Positions 1 to 8,646 of a stretch of 64,000 nt of DNA are shown here, one piece after another. Source of the stretch: an uncultured Clostridia bacterium (lineage in GTDB: Bacteria > Bacillota > Clostridia > Peptostreptococcales > Anaerovoracaceae). The stretch covers positions 1 to 64,000 of the forward strand of contig CAKQWJ010000002.1 of the NCBI GenBank assembly GCA_934278925.1. The letters run 5' to 3'. A program made the position numbers and the translations under genes. The notes under the pieces are model-generated. The model did not search any database. It was not told the origin of the DNA and saw nothing but the letters and a program-made list of their open reading frames with translations. Numbering within the stretch: position 1 is the stretch's first letter; each line of letters starts with the position of its first letter.

Positions 1-630
1 CTTACAAGATACCTTCGGGTAGTGACTTTTCAAAAGCGGAATATTTTCTCTTGACAAAGGTCACTTCATATCAGATTTGTGGAGATAATATGGAATATAG
101 ACTAGACGAATTATTTAATCTTCAGATGGGAAAAACACCCGTAAGGAAGAATCCTGAATATTGGAATTCAAATGATCACAAATGGATTTCTATCGCAGAT
201 TTATCGAAATGTGAAAAGTACATTACAGAGACTAAAGAACATGTATCAAGTATTGCTGTCCAAGAAAGTGGTATTAGTGAAATTCCTGCTAATACGGTGA
301 TTATGAGCTTCAAACTCTCAATATCGGAAAACAGCGATTTCAAAAGAACCTATTTATTCTAACGAGGCAATAATATCAAAGAGAAAACAGGAAGTTGTCA
401 AATTGGATATCGTAGCAGATGCTCCGTGTGAAGCATCCGAATATAGCTTCTGCGAAAACAACGGACAAGAAATCGGCTCAGCTGTTTCCTTCGACAACGT
501 TCCTAAGCCGGCTCGGAGGTCTGCTATGATTGGAGACCTCTCGCTAGCTGATAACATATATCTTATAACAGGATATACCGGCCTTGAGATTGAACAACCG
601 AAAGCCATAAAAGCACCTTGATTTTTGAAA
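1..630 (+). pseudogene. type I restriction specificity subunit (HsdS) remnant, frameshifted
   Basis: The frame is open from the window edge. The recognisable protein starts at the ATG at 90 (GGAG at 81-84) and reads as a target-recognition domain of a type I restriction-modification S subunit, with the usual order LDELF-LQMGKTP, EYWN, WISIADL, IPANTVIMSFKLSI. Just after that motif the frame is lost near 322-326. The expected continuation (KTAISKEPIYSNEAII) is present one frame over, at about 327-375, so a single-base change broke the gene; the original frame stops at 360-362. The second frame runs on to a stop near 619-621, but its last 75 or so residues do not resemble an S subunit and I cannot identify them. 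No hsdM or hsdR is in the window. In intact systems this subunit sets the DNA target of the methylase and nuclease; here it should be dead unless phase-variable. Confidence 0.6.
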
Positions 631-644
631 GCGCAAATTGTCTT

Positions 645-688
645 AAAGGCCTGTAAGTACTGGATTTTTCAGCATTTAGGCCTTTTTT
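645..688 (+). terminator. intrinsic terminator
   Basis: The arms AAAGGCCT (645-652) and AGGCCTTT (678-685) enclose a loop of about 25 nt and run into six T. It closes the restriction-remnant region. Confidence 0.6.
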
Positions 689-704
689 GAATCCATATAT
701 TTGG

Positions 705-710
705 TATAAT
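705..710 (+). promoter_or_regulatory. -10 element before the broken ORF at 739
   Basis: A perfect TATAAT lies 28 nt before the ATG at 739. I see no convincing -35 at 16-18 bp; the terminator T-run occupies that position. Confidence 0.45.
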
Positions 711-738
711 ATATGTGAGAAAACAAAGGAGTAAAAGC

Positions 739-965
739 ATGGCTCAGTCGGTAAAAGACATCCGTATCAACGATCTTTTGGATGCAAATTCACAACTGAA
801 TGCAACTGTAAAACAACTTATGGCTGCCCTGTTTGCAAAGTCAGTTCCATTCTTGAATACATTCTTGAGCATAGACCAAGCGTTGAAATGACAGATGAAG
901 AATTGTCGCTTCTCGCACCGTGGAATAAAGATGTTCAAGAGGCTTGCGGAAAATGTGATCATTAA
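739..965 (+). pseudogene. broken small gene of unknown function
   Basis: The ATG at 739 follows a good ribosome site (AAAGGAG, 726-731). The frame encodes about 50 residues (MAQSVKDIRINDLL...) and stops at 889-891. From about 842 another frame carries a cleaner protein tail (SSILEYILEHRPSVEM..., ending GKCDH) to the stop at 963-965. The two join as one roughly 75-residue protein if a single-base frameshift near 838-845 is assumed. The N-terminal part is weakly coiled-coil-like. I do not recognise the family. It lies in the same AT-rich debris as the hsdS remnant. Confidence 0.35.
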
Positions 966-1109
966 ACATACAGTAAAATGGTCACATTTTTATATGTGTG
1001 TGACGCCCTGTCATTATACGCTTACTATGAAACGGGTATGGCGGTCCGAAAATACCCGGAAACCCTTGCAAAACAAGGCAAATCACGGCATTTTAGGAGG
1101 AAAAAAACA

Positions 1110-1589
1110 ATGATAAAAATACTATTCATCTGCCACGGTAACATTTGCCGAAGCACAATGGCGCAGAGCGTGATGCAGTATCTGGTGGAGCGGCGGGGGC
1201 TTTCCCGCTCGTTTCAGATTGATTCCGCGGCCACCAGCCGGGAAGAAATCGGCAATCCGGTGCATCCCGGGACGGTGCGGAAGCTTCAGAAGGAAAATAT
1301 TCCGGTTGTTCCGCATCAAGCCGTCCAGATGAGGGCGTCGGACTACGAGGAATACGATTATCTGATCGGCATGGATTCCGCCAACCTGCGAAACATGAGG
1401 CGCATTGTCGGCAGCGATCCGGAGAAAAAAATGTTTCTTTTATTGAAGTTTGCCGGTGAGGAGGGCGATATCGCAGATCCGTGGTATACCGGGAATTTTG
1501 AGGACACGTATCGAGATGTGCGCCTGGGATGTGAAGGCCTTTTGAAGTATCTCTCGAAAGAGCATCCGTGTACTGGGAGCAGGCGATGA
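1110..1589 (+). CDS. low-molecular-weight protein tyrosine phosphatase
   Basis: A 159-residue cytoplasmic protein of the LMW-PTP / arsenate reductase-like fold, which removes phosphate from phosphotyrosine proteins. The P-loop CHGNICRS is at residues 8-15 with the nucleophile at Cys8 and Arg14. The general acid lies in ADPWYTGNFEDTY (Asp123). Start: the ATG at 1110 has AGGAGG at 1095-1100; the frame extends upstream to 978 but without a ribosome site or family similarity. The stop overlaps the ATG of the following ABC exporter gene (ATGA at 1586-1589), so the two are translationally coupled. Coupling of a phosphatase to an exporter suggests a shared envelope role, but the substrate is not visible. 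Confidence 0.9.
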   Translation: MIKILFICHGNICRSTMAQSVMQYLVERRGLSRSFQIDSAATSREEIGNPVHPGTVRKLQKENIPVVPHQAVQMRASDYEEYDYLIGMDSANLRNMRRIVGSDPEKKMFLLLKFAGEEGDIADPWYTGNFEDTYRDVRLGCEGLLKYLSKEHPCTGSRR

Positions 1590-3319
1590 AAGAGAATACA
1601 AGCGACCGAATCGGGTCGTACTTCCGAGTGGAATGGCGGGCGCTTCTGGCGGTAACCCTATCCGGACTGGTGTACAATCTGGGTCTGCTTTCCGGTCCCT
1701 GGTTCGAAGGGCAGATGACGGGCTGCCTGGTGAGAATCCTAAAGGGAACAGGGCAGTTTCAAGATATGCTTCGGCTGGTGCTGGGCTACACCTGTGCGAT
1801 TCTGATTGTGCAGGGAGCAAGATATATCAAGCGATTCTATGTTCGACGTTTTTCCAATAACGTCAAACGTCGGATGAAGGGAATCCTGTACGGAAACCTG
1901 GTGGCGAAGAGCCGGGCGAGTCTGCAGGAAGAGGGAGAAGGTGATATCCTTACCAATGCCATTCTGGATGTGGACGACTGTGCCGAAGGAATGCGGAAGT
2001 TCACCACGGAAATCTTTGATACCGGCGTTGCGCTGGCGGCATATACCGGAATGCTGTTCCGGTACGATTGGCGCCTGGCTTTGCTGTGCCTGATTTTTCC
2101 GCCGATTTCCTATTTCATTGCGGAGAAAATGAAGGGCATCGTTCAGCGAACCGGCGCGGCGTACAAGAAGCAATCCGGCAGCCTGAGCGCGGCCACTTTG
2201 GATGCCGCCGAAAACGCCGTCACCTACCGCGTGTTCGGCTGCACGGGCAACCGAAAGCAGGCATACGAAAAGCAACTGGATGCATACGAACAATCCGCCA
2301 TAAAAGCAAATATTTGGAGCACCGTGATGCCGCCGCTCTATCGGATTATCTCTATGACCGGGGTCTTGTTTATTCTCTATTTCGGGCAGAAAAACGTCTT
2401 GGGAGAAGGCTGGCGCGCCTGGGATATCGCCGCCTTCACCACCTTTCTGTCGTGCTTCATTAAGCTCTCCGTGAAATCCTCCGGTGCCGCCAAATTGTTC
2501 AATGCGGTACATAAGGCGCAGGTGTCCTGGCAACGAATCCGTCCGCTGATGAAGTCACCTGCGGAACTGCCGGAAACGATTTCGCAGAGACCGGGAACGC
2601 TCACCGTGAATCATCTGACGTTCGCCTATCCCGACGGAAACCGGGTGCTGGAAGATGTTTCTTTTCGCGCGAAACCGGGAGAAATCATCGGAATCACGGG
2701 GGCTGTAGCCTCTGGAAAATCCACTTTGGGAAAAATCTTTCTCCTCGAATCTCCATACGAAGGTTCGGTTGCTTTCGCAGGAGAGGAGCTGCAGGCGATG
2801 CCGGAGAGGGAGCGAAGGGGCATCGTGGGGTATCTCGGTCACAATCCGGAGCTGTTCTGCGACACTGTTGAGAACAACATCTGCCTGGGAGACCGGAAAC
2901 CGTTCCGGCCGTATCTTGAGGTGGTATGTCTGGACCGGGAAGTGGCGGCCATGGAAGAAGGCGCGGAAACGAAGGTGGGCACCGGCGGCGTCCGGCTTTC
3001 CGGCGGACAAGCCCAGCGGCTGGCATTGGCCCGCACCCTTTATCACCGAAAACCGCTGATGATTCTGGACGACCCGTTCTCCGCCCTGGACAAAAACACG
3101 GAGCGGGAGGTGTTCCGAAATCTCCGGGCCATGGCGAAGGATTCTGTTGTGCTGCTGATTTCCCACCGTCTCTTACTCTTTCCGGAGCTGGACCGGGTGC
3201 TTTGGCTGGAGGACGGCCGGACGGAGTTCGGAACGCACGAGGATCTGGTAAAAACAGTTCCGGAGTATGCCGGGCTGTACCGGGCACAGACAGGAGGCGA
3301 CAGTCATGAACAGAAATGA
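1586..3319 (+). CDS. ABC exporter half-transporter, subunit 1 (degenerate catalytic Asp)
   Basis: A 577-residue half-transporter with an N-terminal six-helix membrane domain (about residues 20-310) and a C-terminal ATPase. The Walker A is GAVASGKST, the signature is canonical (LSGGQ) and the Walker B is LMILDDPFSALD, with Asp in place of the catalytic Glu. The H-loop ISHR follows. The start at 1586 overlaps the stop of the phosphatase gene (ATGA); a GTG at 1568 is possible but less likely. It overlaps the next half-transporter by 14 nt, so the pair should form a heterodimer. The substrate is unknown: peptides, lipids and drugs are all exported by this family. Confidence 0.88.
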   Translation: MKENTSDRIGSYFRVEWRALLAVTLSGLVYNLGLLSGPWFEGQMTGCLVRILKGTGQFQDMLRLVLGYTCAILIVQGARYIKRFYVRRFSNNVKRRMKGILYGNLVAKSRASLQEEGEGDILTNAILDVDDCAEGMRKFTTEIFDTGVALAAYTGMLFRYDWRLALLCLIFPPISYFIAEKMKGIVQRTGAAYKKQSGSLSAATLDAAENAVTYRVFGCTGNRKQAYEKQLDAYEQSAIKANIWSTVMPPLYRIISMTGVLFILYFGQKNVLGEGWRAWDIAAFTTFLSCFIKLSVKSSGAAKLFNAVHKAQVSWQRIRPLMKSPAELPETISQRPGTLTVNHLTFAYPDGNRVLEDVSFRAKPGEIIGITGAVASGKSTLGKIFLLESPYEGSVAFAGEELQAMPERERRGIVGYLGHNPELFCDTVENNICLGDRKPFRPYLEVVCLDREVAAMEEGAETKVGTGGVRLSGGQAQRLALARTLYHRKPLMILDDPFSALDKNTEREVFRNLRAMAKDSVVLLISHRLLLFPELDRVLWLEDGRTEFGTHEDLVKTVPEYAGLYRAQTGGDSHEQK

Positions 3320-4934
3320 TGTGAAAGGGATTCTTTTCCGCACGGTGAAAAACCATAAAATGCTGTCTATCGGACTTCTCTGTACCGTCATCGGCGCCAT
3401 CGTCGCAGCGCTGCTTCCGCCGTTGGTATTGGCAAAAATCATTGATACCGTTACCGGAAGCGGGCAGCTGTCCGTTATGCTGATTTTATGGTATTTCGGA
3501 TTGCTGACGGCGGTAGGATTGTTGGAATCGGCAAGGGAAGGGATGCTGACGGTGTTCGGCCAGAAGATGACCCACGCACTGCGCAGCCGCATGATGGAGA
3601 AATTTACGACGCTCACCACCGAAAACCTGACGAAGCAGGAGCCGGGGAAACTGGTATCCCGATTTATCGGGGACGTGGATACGGTGGAGGATCTGTTCAC
3701 ATCCGGCATCATCAGCATGTTCGCCGATGTCTGCAAAATCATCAGTATTGTGGTCGTAATCGGGTTCCGCAATCGGGGGCTGGCGCTGATTCTGATTATC
3801 GTCCTTCCCATTCTGTTCATCTTCACCCGGTACGTGCAGAAAAACACTTTGGCGGCCGAAATCCGCAACCGGAAAGCGGTGGCCCGGGCATCCGGCCATG
3901 TGCCGGAGACGCTTCACAATATACGAACGATTCACTGCCTGGGGAAAGAACGGTACATGGCAAAACGCTACGATGCTTATATTAACGAGAGTTACCGTGC
4001 GCTGGAAAAAACAAATTTCTACGATTCCATCTATTCGCCGGTGATACTGATTCTCAATGCGCTGGTGGTGGCGACAGTGATGGTGCTCTCTGCATCCGGA
4101 AATCCGAAGGTCCTTGCACTTTTCGGGATGTCTGCCGGTACGGCGGTGGCGGTGATGAATTACATCTCCCAGATTTTCTCCCCGGTGGAGAGCCTGGGAA
4201 TGGAAATTCAGACCATTCAATCGGCTCTGGCAGGAATTCATCGGATTAACGAATTCCTGGAACTGGAAGAAATGGAGCCGAACGCAGAAAATCATCCACT
4301 GACTTCGAATGGAACTCCGATGATTTCCTTCGAGCGCGTCACGTTCGGCTATGACGAACAACCCGTACTGAAGGACCTTACGTTTTCCGTGGCGGAAGGG
4401 GAACAGGTGACCCTTACCGGACGCACCGGCGCAGGTAAAAGCACGATTTTCAAGCTGCTGCTGGGGTTATACGAGCCTGCGGAAGGAACCGTCCGAATTG
4501 GCGGCATTCCGGCCGGCCGGATTTCCGGTTCGGAGAAAAGAAAATGGTTCGGCTATGTGGAACAATCCTATCATATGGTTCCGGGCTCCGTGGCGGACCA
4601 GATTACGCTGTACGACGATACCGTTTCTCGGGAGCAGGTTAGAACCGCCACCCGCATTGCCGGCCTGGACCCGGTCATCGAATCTCTGGAAGAGGGCTAT
4701 GACACAAGATGCACACCGGAATTGTTTTCTCAGGGGCAGTGGCAGCTGCTGTCCATCGCCCGTGCCGTTGCGGCAGAACCGAAAATTCTTCTGCTGGATG
4801 AGATTACCGCAAATCTGGATGCGGAGACGGAGAGGCAAGTGCTGCAGGCGTTAAAACGGGCCTCCGAGAAGCGAACCGTAATTGCCATTTCCCATCGCAC
4901 ATCCGGTGAAATGGGCCGAGAAATTAATATATAA
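3306..4934 (+). CDS. ABC exporter half-transporter, subunit 2 (catalytic Glu kept, signature degenerate)
   Basis: A 542-residue membrane-ATPase fusion partnering the upstream gene. The ATG at 3306 follows AGGAGG at 3294-3299 and lies inside the end of subunit 1. The ATPase has Walker A GRTGAGKST, a degenerate signature (FSQGQ instead of LSGGQ) and an intact Walker B with Glu (ILLLDEITANLD). Paired with subunit 1 this gives one consensus ATP site and one degenerate site, the usual pattern of asymmetric heterodimeric exporters. The C-terminus ends soon after the H-loop (ISHRTSGEMG), a little short for the family. A terminator follows directly. Confidence 0.88.
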   Translation: MNRNDVKGILFRTVKNHKMLSIGLLCTVIGAIVAALLPPLVLAKIIDTVTGSGQLSVMLILWYFGLLTAVGLLESAREGMLTVFGQKMTHALRSRMMEKFTTLTTENLTKQEPGKLVSRFIGDVDTVEDLFTSGIISMFADVCKIISIVVVIGFRNRGLALILIIVLPILFIFTRYVQKNTLAAEIRNRKAVARASGHVPETLHNIRTIHCLGKERYMAKRYDAYINESYRALEKTNFYDSIYSPVILILNALVVATVMVLSASGNPKVLALFGMSAGTAVAVMNYISQIFSPVESLGMEIQTIQSALAGIHRINEFLELEEMEPNAENHPLTSNGTPMISFERVTFGYDEQPVLKDLTFSVAEGEQVTLTGRTGAGKSTIFKLLLGLYEPAEGTVRIGGIPAGRISGSEKRKWFGYVEQSYHMVPGSVADQITLYDDTVSREQVRTATRIAGLDPVIESLEEGYDTRCTPELFSQGQWQLLSIARAVAAEPKILLLDEITANLDAETERQVLQALKRASEKRTVIAISHRTSGEMGREINI

Positions 4935-4943
4935 AAGTAGAGA

Positions 4944-4967
4944 AGAGTGCCCCGTGCACTCTTTTTC
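4944..4967 (+). terminator. intrinsic terminator of the phosphatase-ABC operon
   Basis: AGAGTGC (4944-4950) pairs with GCACTCT (4956-4962) across a 5-nt loop, followed by a T-rich run. Confidence 0.75.
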
Positions 4968-5011
4968 CTTTACCGAATTTTCAGAAATTAGTCACCTCTT
5001 ACGTAAATTAG

Positions 5012-5059
5012 TTGACCCTAACCAAATGCCGTGTTATCCTTTAGTTAGCTGAGGCTAAC
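5012..5059 (+). promoter_or_regulatory. promoter and start-site hairpin of the surface-protein gene
   Basis: TTGACC (5012-5017) and TATCCT (5035-5040) are 17 bp apart. A perfect inverted repeat, GTTAGC-TGAG-GCTAAC (5044-5059), sits at the expected start of transcription. It could be an operator or a 5' stabilising hairpin. The remaining leader to 5133 holds no gene I can see. Confidence 0.45.
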
Positions 5060-5133
5060 GATAGGCATATCATCTCGTTGTCTCGGTGAACGTTATCATT
5101 ATGAAAGTTGTTTTTACAAGGAGGAAAGCATAA

Positions 5134-7971
5134 TTGAAGAAAAAGAGGGATCAATTAACCGCGTTCTTGCTGTCGGCGCTGCTGCTGATTACGGGTAGTG
5201 CGGTTGGGACGACGTCCGCATGGGCGGAGGAGAAGGCACCGCCGTCAAGCATTGCCCGATGCGAGCAAGCCGGCATCAGCAAGGGATTTGCCATTACGTT
5301 CAATGCAGACGATGAAAGTTGGTTCAACGCCATTTCGTCCGTAAAGGTTTCCGGTAAGGAGTACAAGAAAGTCACCAGCTCCTGGGATTTCGATGACCGG
5401 GGAGAGAACTATCGAGTACTGCCGACGGACAAACAGGTCTTGATCGGGGAAGCTTTTTCCGACACTACGGCAACCTGTGTAATTTCGGCCACCGGCTACA
5501 GCGATCTGAAGCTGACTTTGAACAAATCCCAGCACACCGCAGCGATTGCCGAAGATGAGGCAGAGAAAACTTACAAGGTTACTGCAGCGGCAGCAGAAAA
5601 CGGAACGGTAAGCATGGACAAATCCGCAGCGAAAGAAGGGGAAACGGTGACCATCACCGCAAATCCGACGGAGGGTTATGTACTGAAATCCCTTTCGGCA
5701 GCGGACAGCGAAGGAAAAGCGATTAGCGTCACCAATTCGGCGTTTCAAATGCCGGCATCCGATGTGACGGTAAGTGCGACCTTTGAAAAGAAGCCGGAAG
5801 AGGGTGAAAAGGAAATCGACCCGAAGGACATTTCCGTGAAGGAGGATTCCTTCAACGGCTTGTGGCAGTTTGCATTCGGGGATTCGAAATATCCGGACGC
5901 CATTACGAAGGTTTCCGTAAACGGCACGGACTGGGAGGCTTACAGCTTTACGCCGTCTATGGGCGGAAAATATCGCGTTCGGGATGGTGCGCTGGAATTT
6001 GCTCAGAAGAGCTACGGCCAGACCGCGGCACTGAAGAGCGGCGATGTGATTTCCATCACGGCAGATGGTTACAAAACCCTGACATTCAAGGTTTCCATCG
6101 ATAACGGAAAGCTCACCGTTTCTCAGGGGACGGACCCGGGCGACGACATGCAGCTGCACGTTCGGCTGGTGGGAAGCTTCGAATCCGCTTTGGTGAACCA
6201 GAAGGGATACGACGCCATCAGCGGTGCCTCCACCAACGTCACACAGAACAAGAACAGCGATGCCAGCGTTGAGGTAGCACTGGTAAAAAAAGATTCGGAT
6301 CCGACAGACAGCGACTGGAAGCTTTTGAGTGAAAGCGACATCCGCGTAAATTCCAAAGGGTCTTCCGTCAATATCGTAAATCACGGCGATTCTGCGAATG
6401 GAAATGATTCCGGAATGGCCGGCGTCTATTCCGTTCACGACGGTTCCGTCACACTGGCCGGCACGCCCGCGAAAGCCGGAACATACGATATCAGCGTGAC
6501 CATCACCGATGAGCTGGGCCGAAAGGCAACCAGCAACGCACTTACATTCCGCATTTTCAGCGGAGATGAGATGCTGGAAAATCAGCTGGTGCTTGAGAAT
6601 TGCACCAAGACAGCCGACGGAAAATACATGTATGACATGGAGCCGTGGGCCATCAAGAACTTCACGTTGGATCCAAGCAATGAAACCGTCGTGGTTCCGG
6701 AAGATCTGAAGGCCTGGTATGGATCCCATACCAGCGGAACATACGGAGAACTGGGCTATGCTATTCCGGAAGGCACCATGCAGACTCAGACTTTGGTTCT
6801 GCCGAAAGGCTGCGATTTGACGCTGGTGAACATGGACATTCTGAGCAGTGTGAAAATCGTGGTGCAGGATGGGGCCAAGCTGACCCTGCGGGATTCCGTG
6901 GTGCAAGGTGCGGTCGAAGTAGAGAGCGGCGGAACGTTCTCCATGAATTACAATGACTACGGCGGCGGAGAATTCCTGAACGGCGCATCCATCAACGGAA
7001 AGCTAATTCTTAAGGATGGATCCACGCTGGAGAATGCCAAAATCTATTCCAATACCAACAACATCGCCAACGGCTCGGAAGCTCGTCACAACACGGATCC
7101 GGTGGTTGTGGTGAACGGAAATGTTACCCTGAAAGGAAAAGTATTCCTGCGAGGCGATGAAGCGCCGACCGGAACGGATCCGGCGACGGGAAAGAGTTAC
7201 ACCGGTCAGGTCGGCATGCAGGTAAACGGAACGCTGAATCTGGATAAAGATGCCGTACTTGCTGTCTTCGGCGGCGGAAAAGATGCCACCACTTCCAACG
7301 GCGGCTCGGCAATCATTTTGAACGGTGGTACGATTACCGGCGAGGGTAAGCTGATTGCCGTAGGCGGAGACGGACATTTCGGCGAAGGCGGAAATGCGGT
7401 GAGCGGAAACGGCACGATTTCCGTGACGGATGCATATCTGGAAGGCGGCGCTTCGGTCTCCCAATCCGGCACTCCGGGAAAGGCCTTGGGCGACGGGGTC
7501 AAGCTGGCCGGTACCACGAACCGAAATCTGATTGACGGTTCTACCGGAAGCGGAATCGACTACGACAACGACACATACTGGAGAGATATTCTCAGCGTGC
7601 CGAACCCGGATCTCTATCCGGTGGAAAAGAATGCCCCGGGCGAGCAGCCGGGTGGCGACAACAATGGTACAGAGCAGCCGGGTGGCGACAACAATGGGAC
7701 AGAGCAACCGGGCGGCGGCACCGATAACCCGGAGAAACCATCTACCGGCGGTTCTGTCACACCAAAGCCGCAAGACCCGGTGAATCCGGGAGACAACGGT
7801 TCTTCCGGTACCGGCAATCAGAAAACTAAGAATAAGAGCAGCAAGCAGTCCAACGTGGAGACAGGGGATGAGTCCCATACCGTCCTGTGGGCGACCGTCA
7901 TGCTGGCTGCACTGGCAGGAGTGGGTGTCATCACACTGCGCCGCAGACAGAAAAAGCAGAACTCGCAATGA
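5134..7971 (+). CDS. large sortase-anchored surface protein with HID-like domains
   Basis: A 945-residue exported cell-wall protein. TTG start at 5134 with AAGGAGG at 5118-5124. Signal peptide at residues 1-32 (Lys-rich start, hydrophobic core, cut near AWA-EE). Two domains resembling the HID/DUF1533 family, known from haemoglobin-binding surface proteins, lie at about 35-137 and 232-335, with a bacterial Ig-like repeat (about 150-220) between them. An Ig-like stretch (about 350-475) and a Gly/Asn-rich, probably beta-helical region (about 480-830) follow. A Pro/Gly linker carries a 10-residue repeat. The C-terminus has a sorting signal of the variant form NVETG (907-911), a hydrophobic segment and an Arg/Lys tail. 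Ligand binding is inferred from domain likeness only. Flanked by terminators, so probably monocistronic. Confidence 0.75.
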   Translation: MKKKRDQLTAFLLSALLLITGSAVGTTSAWAEEKAPPSSIARCEQAGISKGFAITFNADDESWFNAISSVKVSGKEYKKVTSSWDFDDRGENYRVLPTDKQVLIGEAFSDTTATCVISATGYSDLKLTLNKSQHTAAIAEDEAEKTYKVTAAAAENGTVSMDKSAAKEGETVTITANPTEGYVLKSLSAADSEGKAISVTNSAFQMPASDVTVSATFEKKPEEGEKEIDPKDISVKEDSFNGLWQFAFGDSKYPDAITKVSVNGTDWEAYSFTPSMGGKYRVRDGALEFAQKSYGQTAALKSGDVISITADGYKTLTFKVSIDNGKLTVSQGTDPGDDMQLHVRLVGSFESALVNQKGYDAISGASTNVTQNKNSDASVEVALVKKDSDPTDSDWKLLSESDIRVNSKGSSVNIVNHGDSANGNDSGMAGVYSVHDGSVTLAGTPAKAGTYDISVTITDELGRKATSNALTFRIFSGDEMLENQLVLENCTKTADGKYMYDMEPWAIKNFTLDPSNETVVVPEDLKAWYGSHTSGTYGELGYAIPEGTMQTQTLVLPKGCDLTLVNMDILSSVKIVVQDGAKLTLRDSVVQGAVEVESGGTFSMNYNDYGGGEFLNGASINGKLILKDGSTLENAKIYSNTNNIANGSEARHNTDPVVVVNGNVTLKGKVFLRGDEAPTGTDPATGKSYTGQVGMQVNGTLNLDKDAVLAVFGGGKDATTSNGGSAIILNGGTITGEGKLIAVGGDGHFGEGGNAVSGNGTISVTDAYLEGGASVSQSGTPGKALGDGVKLAGTTNRNLIDGSTGSGIDYDNDTYWRDILSVPNPDLYPVEKNAPGEQPGGDNNGTEQPGGDNNGTEQPGGGTDNPEKPSTGGSVTPKPQDPVNPGDNGSSGTGNQKTKNKSSKQSNVETGDESHTVLWATVMLAALAGVGVITLRRRQKKQNSQ
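7642..7716 (+). repeat. in-frame tandem repeat, 30 bp x 2.5
   Basis: Two nearly identical 30-bp units (7642-7671, 7672-7701) and a half unit encode EQPGGDNNGT repeats in the wall-spanning linker of the surface protein. In-frame repeats of this kind can change length by recombination or slippage without breaking the gene. Confidence 0.8.
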
Positions 7972-8030
7972 AAATCTAGGCATATTAAAGTTATCACGTG
8001 AGAAATTATCTAGTTTGGAGCTTGCAAAAT

Positions 8031-8075
8031 AAAAAAGCGGCGACTATCGCACTGAGGCGATAGCGCTGCTTTTTT
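8031..8075. terminator. bidirectional terminator between the surface-protein gene and pdxT
   Basis: A long stem (CTATCGC paired with GCGATAG, extended by AGCG/CGCT and AGC/GCT) has A6 on the left and T6 on the right, so it ends both the rightward surface-protein transcript and the leftward pdxST transcript. Confidence 0.85.
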
Positions 8076-8081
8076 CATAAG

Positions 8082-8645
8082 CTATTGAATCATCTTTAAG
8101 AAATATTCGTGAATCCGAGTATCTTCCGTCATTTCCGGATGGAAGGACAGGCCCAGCTGATTGCCGTACCGAACCGCAACCATGTGGTCGTCCACGGTAG
8201 CCAAAACTTCTACATTAGGGTCGTCCACGGATTCAATGTACGGCGCTCGGATGAATACCATCGGGAATTCGCCGATGCCCTGGACCGGCTGATCCGTGAT
8301 GAAGCTTCCCAGCTGTCTTCCGTATGCGTTGCGCCGAACCGTAACGGGAAGAGTGGCCAGATGGGTCACCGAATCGTTGCAAAGGGTCTGGGCCAGGAGA
8401 ATCATTCCCGCACAGGTGGCCAGCACCGGAAGTCCTTCCCGGATACGGGTCTGGATTTCCTCGAACATATCCAGCTTGTGGAGCAGCTTTCCCTGCACCG
8501 TACTTTCGCCCCCCGGAAGAACGATTCCCTGAATGCCTTCCAGGTCGGCTTTCTGGCGGATTTCTACGCACTCAGCGCCTAGGGATTCCAGCATTTTGCG
8601 GTGTTCGATGAAAGCGCCCTGTACTGCAAGTACACCGATTTTCAT
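8082..8645 (-). CDS. pdxT: pyridoxal 5'-phosphate synthase glutaminase subunit PdxT
   Basis: A 187-residue class I glutaminase that releases ammonia from glutamine and passes it to PdxS for vitamin B6 cofactor synthesis. The nucleophile is Cys78 (TCAGM), with His169 and Glu171 (FHPEMTED) completing the triad; the oxyanion region PGGEST is present. The start is the ATG whose complement lies at 8643-8645, one base after the pdxS stop, so the genes are coupled. The frame continues upstream into pdxS sequence, but the family's N-terminus (MKIGVLAVQG) begins exactly at this ATG. Confidence 0.96.
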   Translation of the reverse strand: MKIGVLAVQGAFIEHRKMLESLGAECVEIRQKADLEGIQGIVLPGGESTVQGKLLHKLDMFEEIQTRIREGLPVLATCAGMILLAQTLCNDSVTHLATLPVTVRRNAYGRQLGSFITDQPVQGIGEFPMVFIRAPYIESVDDPNVEVLATVDDHMVAVRYGNQLGLSFHPEMTEDTRIHEYFLKMIQ

Positions 8646-8646
8646 C

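Noticed and set aside
978..1109. N-terminal extension of the tyrosine phosphatase
   Set aside because: The start at 1110 has a clear AGGAGG and the conserved family N-terminus; the extension has neither.
5044..5059. DtxR/IdeR-type iron box
   Set aside because: The TTAG and CTAA arms are there, but the gap between them is 6 bp instead of 1, so it does not fit the iron-box consensus.
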